Shown: positions 51,944-60,854 of the stretch, piece after piece
Numbering within the stretch: position 1 is the stretch's first letter
Layout of the letters: every line of letters begins with the position of its first letter
Assembly (NCBI RefSeq): GCF_001557875.1
Contig: NZ_LNRF01000014.1
Coordinates: 31,844 to 95,843 of the forward strand
DNA: 64,000 nucleotides
From: Vibrio splendidus
Lineage (GTDB): Bacteria > Pseudomonadota > Gammaproteobacteria > Enterobacterales > Vibrionaceae
Direction of reading: 5' to 3'
Translations under genes and position numbers: made by a program
The notes under the pieces: generated by a model
Database searches by the model: none
What the model was told of the DNA's origin: nothing
Seen by the model: only the letters and a program-made list of their open reading frames with translations

Positions 51944-52858
51944 TTATTTGTCCTTCTTACACATTGGGAAGCCAAGCGCTTCACGTGACGCGTAGTACGC
52001 CTCAGCAACTGATTTAGTCAGGTTGCGGATACGAAGGATGTAACGTTGACGCTCTGTTACAGAGATAGCTTTGCGTGCATCAAGGATGTTGAATGCGTGA
52101 CCTGCTTTTAGAATGCGCTCGTAAGCTGGAAGCGGCAGTGGCTTCTCAAGTTCAAGCAGTTCTTTACACTCTTTCTCACACTGATCGAAGAAAGTGAATA
52201 GGAAATCTACGTCTGCGTGCTCGAAGTTGTACGTTGATTGCTCAACTTCGTTTTGGTGGAAGATGTCACCGTAAGTCACGTTAGAACCGTCTGGTGCTAC
52301 GTTCCATACTAGGTCGTAAACAGAATCTACTTCCTGGATGTACATTGCTAGACGCTCGATACCGTAAGTGATCTCGCCAGTTACAGGCTTACACTCAAGG
52401 CCGCCAACCTGTTGGAAGTAAGTAAACTGAGTTACTTCCATGCCGTTTAGCCATACTTCCCAACCAAGGCCCCATGCGCCTAGTGTTGGGTTTTCCCAGT
52501 TATCTTCAACGAAGCGAATGTCGTGAACAAGTGGGTCAACACCAAGAACCTCTAGGGAGCCTAGGTACAACTCTTGGATATTGTCTGGCGATGGTTTTAG
52601 CGCTACTTGGAATTGGTAGTAGTGCTGCAGACGGTTAGGGTTTTCACCGTAACGGCCATCGGTCGGACGACGAGAAGGTTGAACGTAAGCTGTAGACATT
52701 GGCTCTGGGCCAAGTGCTCGTAGACATGTCATTGGGTGAGAGGTGCCTGCACCTACTTCCATATCTAGAGGTTGAACAATGGTACAACCGTTTTGAGCCC
52801 AGTAATCCTGCAGCGCGAGGATCATTCCCTGGAAGGTTTTGATATCGTATTTTTGCAT
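51944..52858 (-). CDS. glyQ: Glycyl-tRNA synthetase alpha subunit
   Basis: GlyQ (304 residues) is the class II catalytic chain that activates glycine. Motifs include FQGMILALQDYWAQNGC, VGAGTSHPMTCLRALGPEPM, the RPTDGRYGENPNRLQHYYQFQV motif 2 region and VTGEITYGIERLAMYIQ (motif 3). It is the first gene of glyQS. The ribosome site is weak and no promoter was placed in the 420-base upstream region. Confidence 0.97.
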   Translation of the reverse strand: MQKYDIKTFQGMILALQDYWAQNGCTIVQPLDMEVGAGTSHPMTCLRALGPEPMSTAYVQPSRRPTDGRYGENPNRLQHYYQFQVALKPSPDNIQELYLGSLEVLGVDPLVHDIRFVEDNWENPTLGAWGLGWEVWLNGMEVTQFTYFQQVGGLECKPVTGEITYGIERLAMYIQEVDSVYDLVWNVAPDGSNVTYGDIFHQNEVEQSTYNFEHADVDFLFTFFDQCEKECKELLELEKPLPLPAYERILKAGHAFNILDARKAISVTERQRYILRIRNLTKSVAEAYYASREALGFPMCKKDK

Positions 52859-53068
52859 AGTCAGGTTCGCGCGATTCTTTTAAATGAATGAGAAAAATAA
52901 CCTCTGAGTATACCGAGATATTCGTAAAGCGAGTAGGGGTAATCTTGTTTAATTAGTGGTCTAAAATGTCGTTTAGTGGATTTTTTTGCCTTTAATGTTT
53001 GTTTTTCGGCACAAGTGGATATTTTGATAAGTTTGACACTTGTGTTTGAAAGCGTGGGTGATTAAAAT
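52859..53068. promoter_or_regulatory. glyQ/mneA divergent region, promoter side
   Basis: This part of the 420-base gap shows little besides AT-rich sequence. A weak plus-strand pair TTGTGT (53040-53045) and TAAAAT (53063-53068), 17 bases apart, would start transcription just at the riboswitch. ACAAGTG and CACTTGT form an inverted repeat before it. Confidence 0.35.
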
Positions 53069-53230
53069 CTCGCGGTCTTTGGGGAGTAGCTTACTTATTC
53101 ATATCCTATTGAATGAGTTCGTTCGTCAACATAATTGATGCAAAATCATCATGGCGTTCGAGGCAACCACCACCTTGGTGGCGCTTAGCAAGACCTTAGA
53201 CAAGCATCGTGAACCGGGATGGGGCGCGAG
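53069..53230 (+). ncRNA. yybP-ykoY (manganese) riboswitch
   Basis: The conserved aptamer core GGGGAGTAGC (53081-53090) and the second strand AAGACCTTAG (53190-53199) are present in the right order, with GTCT/AGAC pairing around them as P1 and the dyad CTCGCG/CGCGAG (53069-53074 with 53225-53230) closing the element. A downstream pair GGGATGG / CCATCCC (53216-53222 with 53259-53265) may form the expression platform. It precedes an EGDKT-type manganese exporter, the known partner of this family. Confidence 0.85.
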
Positions 53231-53278
53231 GTTTGTCTTTGGTTAAATATAATAATCTCCATCCCAAATGAGCATGTC

Positions 53279-53833
53279 GTGAGCGTTTTAGCAATTTCAA
53301 TTACAACTGTTGCCTTAGCCGAGATCGGTGATAAGACCCAGTTGCTATCCCTTTTATTAGCCAGTCGATATCGAAAACCGATACCTATCATTGCGGCTAT
53401 CTTCTTTGCCACCATTGCCAATCATGCCCTTGCTGCATGGCTAGGGGTTGTGGTCGCCGACTATCTTTCACCTGAAGTATTAAAGTGGGTGCTGGTGGTC
53501 AGTTTCATTGCGATGGCAGGTTGGATTCTGATTCCGGATAAGTTGGATGACGATGAGCAGATCTCAAACCGAGGCCCGTTTGTCGCCAGCTTTATCGCTT
53601 TCTTTATTGCTGAGATCGGTGATAAAACCCAGATTGCAACCTCCATTCTAGGGGCTCAATATGCGGATGCATTAGCGTGGGTGATTCTGGGTACTACGAT
53701 CGGAATGTTGCTGGCGAATGTGCCAGTGGTGATCATCGGTAAGCTGTCTGCTGATAAGATGCCACTTGATCTGATTCGTAAGATCACAGCCCTGTTATTC
53801 GTGGGTTTAGCTATCGCAGCGGCTTTCTATTAG
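53279..53833 (+). CDS. mneA: Manganese exporter of the UPF0016/GDT1 family (MneA-like)
   Basis: The protein has 184 residues from a GTG at 53279 giving MSVLAISITTVALAEIGDKT; the longer frame from 53219 overlaps the riboswitch and is not used. Two copies of the signature EIGDKTQ, in membrane segments 1 and 4, are typical of this six-segment family. The homologue in Vibrio cholerae exports manganese. The riboswitch upstream supports that role. Confidence 0.88.
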   Translation: MSVLAISITTVALAEIGDKTQLLSLLLASRYRKPIPIIAAIFFATIANHALAAWLGVVVADYLSPEVLKWVLVVSFIAMAGWILIPDKLDDDEQISNRGPFVASFIAFFIAEIGDKTQIATSILGAQYADALAWVILGTTIGMLLANVPVVIIGKLSADKMPLDLIRKITALLFVGLAIAAAFY

Positions 53834-53990
53834 CAGGTAGTATTGAGTCTTATTATACTCAATCAGTAGAGTAATGTGTTGTAGGTCATACTCTTACAGT
53901 ATTGTGGGATTTATCGAGCGAATGGACATATAACTGTCATACTTGTCATGATATTTTAATCTTGTGAGTTAAGAGCACGAGGACATGATT
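53834..53990. other. Gene-free spacer after mneA
   Basis: The 157 bases contain a dyad ATTGAGT / ACTCAAT (53842-53848 with 53857-53863) without a T run. Nothing else stands out. Confidence 0.4.
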
Positions 53991-54239
53991 ATGTTGACGC
54001 GTTATATGGGTATTACTCCACAAAGCCAAAGTTATCTATTTACCTTTGGTCTTGCACTTACACTATTAGGCATGGTGTTAACGGACATGTGGCTGCCAAT
54101 GGTCGCGGGTGCCATCATCATGACTGCGCTTGCGGTTGAGGCTTGGATTCGGGTCGCGCATATTATTCCTATGCGCAAAGATATTCGAGAAATTCAGCAT
54201 CAGCTAGAGCATCTGCAAAACCAGTCTAGAAGCGAATAA
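53991..54239 (+). CDS. Small two-segment membrane protein, function unknown
   Basis: This 82-residue protein uses the ATG at 53991, seven bases after AGGA; an ATG at 53985 is too close to it. Two membrane segments (about 15-34 and 36-54) are followed by a charged helix RKDIREIQHQLEHLQNQ with coiled-coil character. I do not recognise the family. It is likely real because of the ribosome site and the strong terminator directly downstream. Confidence 0.6.
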   Translation: MLTRYMGITPQSQSYLFTFGLALTLLGMVLTDMWLPMVAGAIIMTALAVEAWIRVAHIIPMRKDIREIQHQLEHLQNQSRSE

Positions 54240-54241
54240 AC

Positions 54242-54298
54242 AAAAAGCCGCTCGTACTCTGAGTTCTGTTTAAGAACATAAGGTACGAGCGGCTTTTT
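54242..54298. terminator. Bidirectional terminator with long stem
   Basis: AAAAAGCCGCTCGTAC / GTACGAGCGGCTTTTT is a 16-bp perfect stem (54242-54257 with 54283-54298). Its loop holds a smaller stem, GTTCT/AGAAC. T run on each side serves the small protein gene and tusA. Confidence 0.93.
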
Positions 54299-54322
54299 TG
54301 ATACTTGATAGTCGGTGGGGCG

Positions 54323-54574
54323 TTACGCCTCCAATCCCTTTCTTATCAAATACTGGTAAGGCAACGTTTCTGTTGCTTGGGCTACCAACTGGTGATCCAT
54401 GAATCGACAAAAGCTCGGAATATCTCGAGTTGTCGAAGGGTCGTCAGCTTTTACCAGTAACACATCGCCATCCTGCATGTTTCTAATTGTCTTCCTGACC
54501 ATCATTACTGGTTCCGGGCAACGCAGGCCTTCAGCTTCTAAAGTATGGGTTGCCAGTTCAGGTTTGAATGTCAT
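54323..54574 (-). CDS. tusA: Sulfur carrier protein TusA
   Basis: TusA (83 residues) passes sulfur from IscS to TusBCD for 2-thiouridine modification of tRNA. The active Cys-19 is in LRCPEPVMMVRKTIRNM, and the C-terminal YQYLIRKG matches E. coli TusA. It is a single gene here, with a terminator on its 3' side. Confidence 0.95.
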   Translation of the reverse strand: MTFKPELATHTLEAEGLRCPEPVMMVRKTIRNMQDGDVLLVKADDPSTTRDIPSFCRFMDHQLVAQATETLPYQYLIRKGLEA

Positions 54575-54723
54575 GGTTTGTATCTCTATATCTATCTAAC
54601 GAGTGAATAATACGTCTGCAGAAAAAATATGCAATAAGTGCTTGGCAAACAGAATCATTTCCTATAACTTAGTTAACAAGTTGATAACAACTTGAAACAA
54701 AGGCAACTAGCTAAGGAGTGGCG

Positions 54724-54909
54724 ATGTTGACAGGATTAGATAGATTAACAATTTATTCGGTTCTCTGTTTTATTTCTTTTTGTGCGTTAGTACTACGCTC
54801 ATCGACAGAGACCTCACTGATGCCTATTTTTGGCATAGTAGCAACGATTATTGGTATTTGGGTAGAGATGCGCCGTTGGCAAGGCATAGCCGAAGAGCAA
54901 GAGCACTAA
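54724..54909 (+). CDS. Small two-segment membrane protein, function unknown
   Basis: The 61-residue protein uses the ATG at 54724 with AAGGAG five bases upstream; a GTG at 54718 overlaps that ribosome site. Membrane segments lie at about 10-25 and 33-48, with a polar C-terminus (RWQGIAEEQEH). Unrecognised. A terminator follows 69 bases later. Confidence 0.6.
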   Translation: MLTGLDRLTIYSVLCFISFCALVLRSSTETSLMPIFGIVATIIGIWVEMRRWQGIAEEQEH

Positions 54910-54977
54910 CCTGAATACAGCAAGCGAATTCCGATACGACAACATTCCGACACTATCCCCAGATTTTCTTGGGCTTC

Positions 54978-55002
54978 CCCGCGTAATTGCGGGATTTTTT
55001 TT
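54978..55002 (+). terminator. Terminator after the 61-residue membrane protein gene
   Basis: CCCGC / GCGGG (54978-54982 with 54989-54993) with a six-base loop and eight T. Confidence 0.8.
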
Positions 55003-55065
55003 ATCTAAAGCATGCTATAAACAACTTAGTGACTAATGACAATCGTATACAGTTAGGTAAGTGGC

Positions 55066-56007
55066 GTGGAATTAGAAGACATCTATCGTAGAGACCTGAA
55101 TTTATTGGTCGCTTTAAAGGTATTGATTGAAGAGGGCAGCGTAAGCCAGGCTGCACTTCGTCTTAACTTAAGTCAATCAGCTACCAGTAGAGTGTTGGGG
55201 CGCTTAAGAGATCTACTTAACGATCCGCTGTTTACACGCCAAGGTCAGCATCTTATTCCCACCAAGAAAGCGCTCGAGATCAGTCAGCGTATCGATCAGC
55301 CTTTGGAGTCTTTTCGTCAATTGCTGAGTCCGAGTGACTTTGACCCTTACTATTGCAGCGAACGTTTTCTGATCGCAACCACTGACTATGCGATGCAAAC
55401 CATCTTGCCCTATGCGTTGCCGAAGATTTATGAGCAAGCACCTAATATATCTTTGGAGTTTGCTCCGTTGCAGCATGAGCATTTGTTTAAACAACTCAGC
55501 ACCGAACGTGTCGATATGGCGATTTGTCGCCCGAGTGGCAGCATTGCACCACTTCATCAAGAAGTCTTGGGGCCGGTTGGTGTGTCGTGTCTATTATCTA
55601 AAAACCATCCATTGGCGGATCAGCCTTTAAGCCTTGAAGACTATGTTTCACTCCCACATGCGATGATTGCGATCAGTGATGGTGTTAAGGCTTTATTAGA
55701 CAACGCGTTAGCCAATCAACAGCCTCGTAAAATGGTGTTGCGTGCTTATCACCTTGAAGCCGCATTGGCAATTGTCGATAGAATGCCATTGGTGATTACT
55801 GTGCCTGCTGATTTGGCTTATTTGGTGGCAGAGCGTTATGACTTGGTTGTTAAGCCATTACCATTTGAATTTATGCCGTTTGATTACTCACTGATCTGGC
55901 ACTCGCGTTGCGATTCTTCAGCCTCGCAACAATGGCTGAGAAGAGTGGTAAAGGAAGAGTGTGGTGAGTTGATTCAAAAACGGATTGCGGATGTCGGCTT
56001 GGGTTAA
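55066..56007 (+). CDS. LysR-family transcriptional regulator
   Basis: The 313-residue protein (GTG start) has the LysR helix-turn-helix QAALRLNLSQSATSRVLGRLRDLLNDPLFTR and an effector domain with the NodD/LeuO-like opening RFLIATTDYAMQTILPYALP. It is convergent with acuI, so it does not share a promoter with it. Target genes are unknown. Confidence 0.88.
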   Translation: MELEDIYRRDLNLLVALKVLIEEGSVSQAALRLNLSQSATSRVLGRLRDLLNDPLFTRQGQHLIPTKKALEISQRIDQPLESFRQLLSPSDFDPYYCSERFLIATTDYAMQTILPYALPKIYEQAPNISLEFAPLQHEHLFKQLSTERVDMAICRPSGSIAPLHQEVLGPVGVSCLLSKNHPLADQPLSLEDYVSLPHAMIAISDGVKALLDNALANQQPRKMVLRAYHLEAALAIVDRMPLVITVPADLAYLVAERYDLVVKPLPFEFMPFDYSLIWHSRCDSSASQQWLRRVVKEECGELIQKRIADVGLG

Positions 56008-56052
56008 CTAGGACTAAGTCTGGGTTCACTTGACCCGAATGACAAAAACGCA

Positions 56053-56078
56053 AAAGGGCTGATAAAAATCAGCCCTTT
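56053..56078. terminator. Bidirectional terminator between LysR gene and acuI
   Basis: AAAGGGCTGAT / ATCAGCCCTTT (56053-56063 with 56068-56078), loop AAAA, T-rich on both sides. Confidence 0.85.
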
Positions 56079-56142
56079 GTTGTTTTGGGTCATCCAAGCC
56101 TAAAGCTGTTGCTTAAGGTTTGATAACGTTATGTTTGAGAAT

Positions 56143-57123
56143 CTATAGTTTAATGACTACGCGACCAGTGATTTGACCGTTAGTGATGTCTTCTGCTGCT
56201 TGAATTGCACCGTCTAAAGACACTTCTTTAGTTGCTTGAGCGTAGAAAGATTCTGGTAGTAGCTCAGCCAGTTGTTCCCACGCTTTAATACGTTTTTCAC
56301 GAGGGCACATTACAGAGTCAACACCTTGTAGGCGAACGTTACGCAGAATGAATGGCATTACCGTTGTTGGTAAGTCAAAACCGCCTGCTAGACCACACAT
56401 CGCAACCGCACCGTTGTAATCAACTTGCGCCAGTACTTTAGCAAGTACTTTGCTGCCTACCGTATCGATAGCGCCAGCCCACAGTTGTTTCTCTAGTGGC
56501 TTAGCTGGTTCTTCTAGTTCAGCACGCTCTACAATGCGTGTCGCGCCTAGTGATTTAAGTAGTTCACCGTTTGCAGAAGCACGACCAGTAACCGCTGCTA
56601 CTTTATAACCCAGTTGGTTTAGTAGAGTGATAGACACACTGCCTACACCGCCACTTGCACCCGTTACTAGGATTTCACCGTCTTCTGGCTTGATGCCTGC
56701 ATCTACGATAGCTTGCACACAAAGCATTGCTGTGAAGCCAGCTGTACCGATTGCCATTACTTTCTTAGCGTTTAGACCTGCAGGCATTGGCACTAACCAA
56801 TCACCGTTTAGGCTTGCTTTTTCAGCCATGCCACCCCAGTGACCTTCACCAACACCCCAACCCGTTAGAACCACTTCGTCGCCTGCTTTGTAGCGTGGGT
56901 CATCAGATTGTGAAACCACACCTGAAAGGTCGATACCAGGAACCATAGGGAAGTTACGAACAATGCGCCCTTTACCAGTAATCGCCAAGCCATCTTTGTA
57001 GTTCAAAGAAGAGTAGCTAACATCAATCTTCACGTTACCTTCTGGTAATTGAGACTCTTCAATTTGAGAAACTGACGCGATAGTTTTTTTGTCTTCTTGG
57101 TTTAGTACAAGTGCTTTAAACAT
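56143..57123 (-). CDS. acuI: Acrylyl-CoA reductase (NADPH), AcuI/YhdH
   Basis: AcuI (326 residues) reduces toxic acrylyl-CoA to propionyl-CoA, a step in acrylate and DMSP metabolism and in detoxification. It is an MDR-family oxidoreductase: SYSSLNYKDGLAITGKGRIV and PMVPGIDLSGVV in the catalytic domain, and GASGGVGSVSI for NADPH binding. It lacks the catalytic zinc ligands of alcohol dehydrogenases. Upstream dyads at 57208-57230 and 57258-57270 may be operators. Confidence 0.92.
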   Translation of the reverse strand: MFKALVLNQEDKKTIASVSQIEESQLPEGNVKIDVSYSSLNYKDGLAITGKGRIVRNFPMVPGIDLSGVVSQSDDPRYKAGDEVVLTGWGVGEGHWGGMAEKASLNGDWLVPMPAGLNAKKVMAIGTAGFTAMLCVQAIVDAGIKPEDGEILVTGASGGVGSVSITLLNQLGYKVAAVTGRASANGELLKSLGATRIVERAELEEPAKPLEKQLWAGAIDTVGSKVLAKVLAQVDYNGAVAMCGLAGGFDLPTTVMPFILRNVRLQGVDSVMCPREKRIKAWEQLAELLPESFYAQATKEVSLDGAIQAAEDITNGQITGRVVIKL

Positions 57124-57207
57124 GATCTGCTCCGTGGAGGAATATTAGGAAACTGAAGTAACTTTAGTTGAATCATCCGAGAAAAAATAATGAAACATCA
57201 ACATTGA

Positions 57208-57230
57208 ATCTATGCGTTTTGTGCATAGAT
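57208..57230. promoter_or_regulatory. Dyad upstream of acuI
   Basis: ATCTATGC-N7-GCATAGAT, a perfect 8-base inverted repeat in the 240-base gap between acuI and fadA, with a second dyad TTCGT-TGA-ACGAA at 57258-57270. Their place before acuI suggests operators; the regulator is unknown. Confidence 0.4.
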
Positions 57231-57297
57231 GTCAGTGGTGGCTCTTTCCTTTTTAAGTTCGTTGAACGAATCGATGGATAGTTGAACGTCGAGCAAT

Positions 57298-57328
57298 AAA
57301 AAGTGCAGCTATATAAATATAGCTGCAC
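57298..57328 (-). terminator. fadBA terminator
   Basis: GTGCAGCTATA / TATAGCTGCAC (57303-57313 with 57318-57328), loop TAAA, five T on the minus strand after fadA. Confidence 0.88.
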
Positions 57329-57363
57329 AACAGATTACCCTTCAGTATTACAGTCAGTAAACG

Positions 57364-58527
57364 CTATGGGCGTTCAAATACCGTTGCAATACCTTGGCCT
57401 AAACCAATACACATGGTCGCTAAGCCGTATTTCACGTCTTGTGCTTCCATCAGGTTGATTAGAGTCGTCGAGATACGAGAACCAGAACATCCTAGTGGGT
57501 GACCAAGAGCAATCGCACCGCCGTTAAGGTTTACTTTCTCATCAACCACATCCAGTAGACCTAGGTCTTTCGCACATGGAAGAGATTGAGCAGCAAACGC
57601 TTCGTTTAACTCAATCACACCCATGTCTTCAATGGTTAGTCCTGCACGTTTAAGTGCTTTTTGGGTTGCTGGTACTGGGCCGTACCCCATGATTGAAGGA
57701 TCGCAACCTGCGATAGCCATCGACTTCACGCGAGCTCGAATCTTAAGGCCAAGAGCGTTGGCTTTATCTTCACTCATGATAAGCATTGCAGAAGCGCCAT
57801 CAGACAATGCTGATGAAGTACCTGCTGTTACCGTACCGTTTGCTGGGTCGAATACCGGGCGAAGCTGAGATAGGCCTTCAACTGTGGTTTCAGGACGAAT
57901 TACTTCGTCGTAATCTAGGGTAAATAAAGAGCCGTCTGCAGCGTGAGCTTCTGTTGGCAGGATTTCATTTTTGAAACGACCCTCAACCGTCGCTGCTTGA
58001 GCTCGAGCATGTGAGCGTGCTGCGAATGCATCTTGGTCTTCACGGCTAATACCGTGCATTTTACCTAGCATCTCAGCCGTTAGGCCCATCATGCCCGCAG
58101 CTTTCGCTACGTGTTTAGACATGCCTGGGTGAAAATCAACACCATGGTTCATTGGTACGTGACCCATGTGCTCCACGCCACCGATCAGGCAGATTTCAGC
58201 ATCACCAACCATGATAGAACGGGTTGCATCATGCAGAGCTTGCATAGATGAGCCACATAAACGGTTAACCGTCACTGCACCAATCTCAATCGGTAGACCA
58301 GCAAGCAAAGCAGCGTTACGTGCAACATTGAAGCCTTGCTCTAGTGTTTGCTGTACACAACCCCAGTAAATGTCTTCAATTTCGACAGGGTTTACTTCTG
58401 GGTTGCGCTCTAAAATGCCTTTCATCAAATGTGCAGAAAGATCTTCAGCACGTGTGTGACGGAAAGCTCCACCTTTGGAACGTCCCATTGGGGTGCGAAG
58501 GCAATCAACAACAACTACATTATTCAT
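57364..58527 (-). CDS. fadA: 3-ketoacyl-CoA thiolase FadA
   Basis: FadA (387 residues, same as E. coli) cleaves 3-ketoacyl-CoA in aerobic beta-oxidation, as part of the alpha2beta2 complex with FadB. The active Cys-91 is in NRLCGSSMQAL, and the C-terminal GGAIALGHPLGCSG and CIGLGQG motifs carry the His and second Cys. It follows fadB by 26 bases with an AAGGAA ribosome site. Confidence 0.97.
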   Translation of the reverse strand: MNNVVVVDCLRTPMGRSKGGAFRHTRAEDLSAHLMKGILERNPEVNPVEIEDIYWGCVQQTLEQGFNVARNAALLAGLPIEIGAVTVNRLCGSSMQALHDATRSIMVGDAEICLIGGVEHMGHVPMNHGVDFHPGMSKHVAKAAGMMGLTAEMLGKMHGISREDQDAFAARSHARAQAATVEGRFKNEILPTEAHAADGSLFTLDYDEVIRPETTVEGLSQLRPVFDPANGTVTAGTSSALSDGASAMLIMSEDKANALGLKIRARVKSMAIAGCDPSIMGYGPVPATQKALKRAGLTIEDMGVIELNEAFAAQSLPCAKDLGLLDVVDEKVNLNGGAIALGHPLGCSGSRISTTLINLMEAQDVKYGLATMCIGLGQGIATVFERP

Positions 58528-58553
58528 TTTGCTATTCCTTTTCCAAATGTGGG

Positions 58554-60725
58554 TTACAGAGAACTGGCTTGTTGGCTGTCGTAAAAGCTTTCGCCCTTCG
58601 CTGCCATATCAAGCAATAGCTGAGGAACTTGGTACATTGCACCTAAGTCTTGGTAGCCTTTCGCCATTTCAACGAAGTTACCAATGCCCACACTGTCTAA
58701 GTAGCGGAATACGCCGCCTCTGAATGGAGGGAAGCCTAAACCGTAAACCAGTGCCATATCCGCTTCTTGCGGTGTCGCGATGATGCCTTCTTCTAAACAA
58801 AGCACCACTTCGTTGATCATTGGAATCATCACACGTTGGATAATTGTCTGGTCATCAAAGTCTTGCGGCTGTTGGCATACGTCAGCCAAGATAGGAAGAA
58901 TGTCTTCAGAGAAGGTCTTCTTCGGACGACCGCGTTTGTCTACGCTGTATGTGTAGAAACCGCTGCCGTTCTTCTGACCGTATTTTTCAGCGACGTAAAG
59001 TGCGTCAATCGCATCACGACCTTCTTTACCCATACGCTCTGGGAAACCTTGCGCCATCACAGCTTGTGCGTGGTGTGCTGTATCTAGACCCACAACGTCT
59101 AGCAAGTATGCTGGGCCCATTGGCCAACCGAACTTACGTTCCATCACTTTATCGATCTTGGTGAAGTCAGCGCCGTCACGTAGCAACATGCTGAAACCGC
59201 CAAAGTAAGGGAAAAGTACCCGGTTTACGAAGAAGCCCGGGCAGTCATTAACAACGATAGGGGATTTGCCCATCTTCGCTGCGTAAGCGACTACGCGATT
59301 AATGGTTTCTTCTGAAGTATGCTCGCCACGGATGATCTCAACCAAAGGCATGCGATGCACTGGGTTAAAGAAGTGCATGCCACAGAAGTTTTCTGGGCGC
59401 TTCAAAGATTTCGCTAGCAGGTTGATCGGAATCGTTGAGGTGTTTGATGTAAGAACTGTGTCTTCACCAACCAAACTTTCCACTTCGCTTAATACTGCTG
59501 CTTTTACCTTAGGGTTTTCTACAACGGCTTCCACAATCACATCTGATTGTTCAACACCTGCGTAATGTAGACTTGGAGTAATAGAAGACAGAATGCCTGC
59601 CATTTTGAATCCATCTAGGCGACCGCGTGATAAGCGTTTATTCAACAGCTTAGAAGCTTCGTTCATACCAAGATCTAGAGACGCCTGTGCGATGTCTTTC
59701 ATCATCACTGGCACGCCCTTCAATGCTGACTGGTAAGCAATACCGCCGCCCATGATGCCAGCACCAAGTACTGCAGCACGTTCAGTCGCTTTATTCGCAG
59801 ATTTACCAGCCTGTTTTGCTAAGCCTTTAATGTATTGGTCATTCAAGAACAGGCCAACCAGTGCTTTCGCTTCTTCAGATTTTGCTAGCTTAACGAAGTG
59901 TTTACGTTCGATGTCGAGTGCTGCATCGCGATCGCTACGCGCTGCTTCTTCAATAGCAATCACCGAAGTAATCGGAGCTGGGTAGTGAGGCCCTGCTTTT
60001 TGAGCGACTAAGCCTTTCGCCATGGTAAAGCTCATCATCGCTTCTAGTTTGCTTAGCGATAATGCTGATGTTTTTTGTTTGCGGCGTAGCTGCCAATCGA
60101 GTTTCTCATTGGCTGCCAAAGAAACAGTATTAATCGCTGATTCTAGTAGTTGGTCTGTTTCAACAATCGCATCTAACAAGCCAACTTTAAGCGCTTCATC
60201 TGCACGACATGCTTTGCCTTGCGTGATAATTTCCATTGCGCTGTCAGCACCGATAACGCGAGGTAGGCGCACACAACCACCAAAACCAGGCATGATGCCG
60301 AGTTTGGTTTCAGGTAGGCCAATGCTGGTGGTCTTGTCACCGATACGGAAATCAGTAGCGAGTACACATTCACAGCCGCCGCCAAGGGCATGGCCACGCA
60401 TCATTGAAAGAGTTGGGACAGGAAGGTCTTCGAGCTTGCTGAAGATTGAATTAGCGAATCTTAACCATTCATCAAGTTCTGCTTCTGGCTTAGCAAATAG
60501 GCCAAGAAATTCAGTGATGTCTGCGCCTACAATGAACGCGTCTTTGTTTGAAGTTAAGATTAAACCACGCAATCCTGCGTGAGCATTAAGTGCATCTAAC
60601 GCTTTATCTAGTGATTCTAAAGTAGCAAGGTCGAGTTTGTTTACAGAGGCTGGTGCACAGAAGCTTAATTCCGCAATACCATCTTGTAATTCCTTTACCT
60701 GTAGGGTGTTAGCTTGGTAAATCAT
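58554..60725 (-). CDS. fadB: Fatty acid oxidation complex alpha subunit FadB
   Basis: FadB (723 residues) combines enoyl-CoA hydratase, cis-delta3-trans-delta2 isomerase, 3-hydroxyacyl-CoA dehydrogenase and epimerase activities. The crotonase oxyanion region is GHALGGGCECVLATDFRIG with the catalytic Glu in IGLPETKLGIMPGFGG. The NAD fold starts at AVLGAGIMGGGIAYQSA and the dehydrogenase His is in GMHFFNPVHRMPL. A FadR operator lies upstream. A GGAG ribosome site supports the ATG at 60725. Confidence 0.97.
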   Translation of the reverse strand: MIYQANTLQVKELQDGIAELSFCAPASVNKLDLATLESLDKALDALNAHAGLRGLILTSNKDAFIVGADITEFLGLFAKPEAELDEWLRFANSIFSKLEDLPVPTLSMMRGHALGGGCECVLATDFRIGDKTTSIGLPETKLGIMPGFGGCVRLPRVIGADSAMEIITQGKACRADEALKVGLLDAIVETDQLLESAINTVSLAANEKLDWQLRRKQKTSALSLSKLEAMMSFTMAKGLVAQKAGPHYPAPITSVIAIEEAARSDRDAALDIERKHFVKLAKSEEAKALVGLFLNDQYIKGLAKQAGKSANKATERAAVLGAGIMGGGIAYQSALKGVPVMMKDIAQASLDLGMNEASKLLNKRLSRGRLDGFKMAGILSSITPSLHYAGVEQSDVIVEAVVENPKVKAAVLSEVESLVGEDTVLTSNTSTIPINLLAKSLKRPENFCGMHFFNPVHRMPLVEIIRGEHTSEETINRVVAYAAKMGKSPIVVNDCPGFFVNRVLFPYFGGFSMLLRDGADFTKIDKVMERKFGWPMGPAYLLDVVGLDTAHHAQAVMAQGFPERMGKEGRDAIDALYVAEKYGQKNGSGFYTYSVDKRGRPKKTFSEDILPILADVCQQPQDFDDQTIIQRVMIPMINEVVLCLEEGIIATPQEADMALVYGLGFPPFRGGVFRYLDSVGIGNFVEMAKGYQDLGAMYQVPQLLLDMAAKGESFYDSQQASSL

Positions 60726-60795
60726 TGTCTATCTCCATGACATACAATCCACGATTGTTTGAGAGAATCTTGTTATCTTTCTATTATTGTAGAAT

Positions 60796-60812
60796 ACCTG
60801 GTAAGACCAGTT
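60796..60812. promoter_or_regulatory. FadR operator of fadBA
   Basis: ACCTGGTAAGACCAGTT closely matches the FadR operator of E. coli fadB (ATCTGGTACGACCAGAT). It lies 71 bases before the fadB start, where FadR would block transcription until long-chain acyl-CoA releases it. Confidence 0.85.
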
Positions 60813-60854
60813 ATCTTAGTCTGTACCTGTGGTTGATTAATTTCAATACATTTT

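Noticed and set aside
51975..51992. CACGTG-centred sequence in glyQ as a second parS
   Set aside because: Only about 11 of 16 consensus positions match.
53842..53863. Hairpin after mneA as a terminator
   Set aside because: The ATTGAGT/ACTCAAT stem is AT-rich and has no T run.
60022..60582. 186-codon plus-strand frame inside fadB
   Set aside because: Antisense shadow of a conserved gene, Ser/Arg-rich composition.
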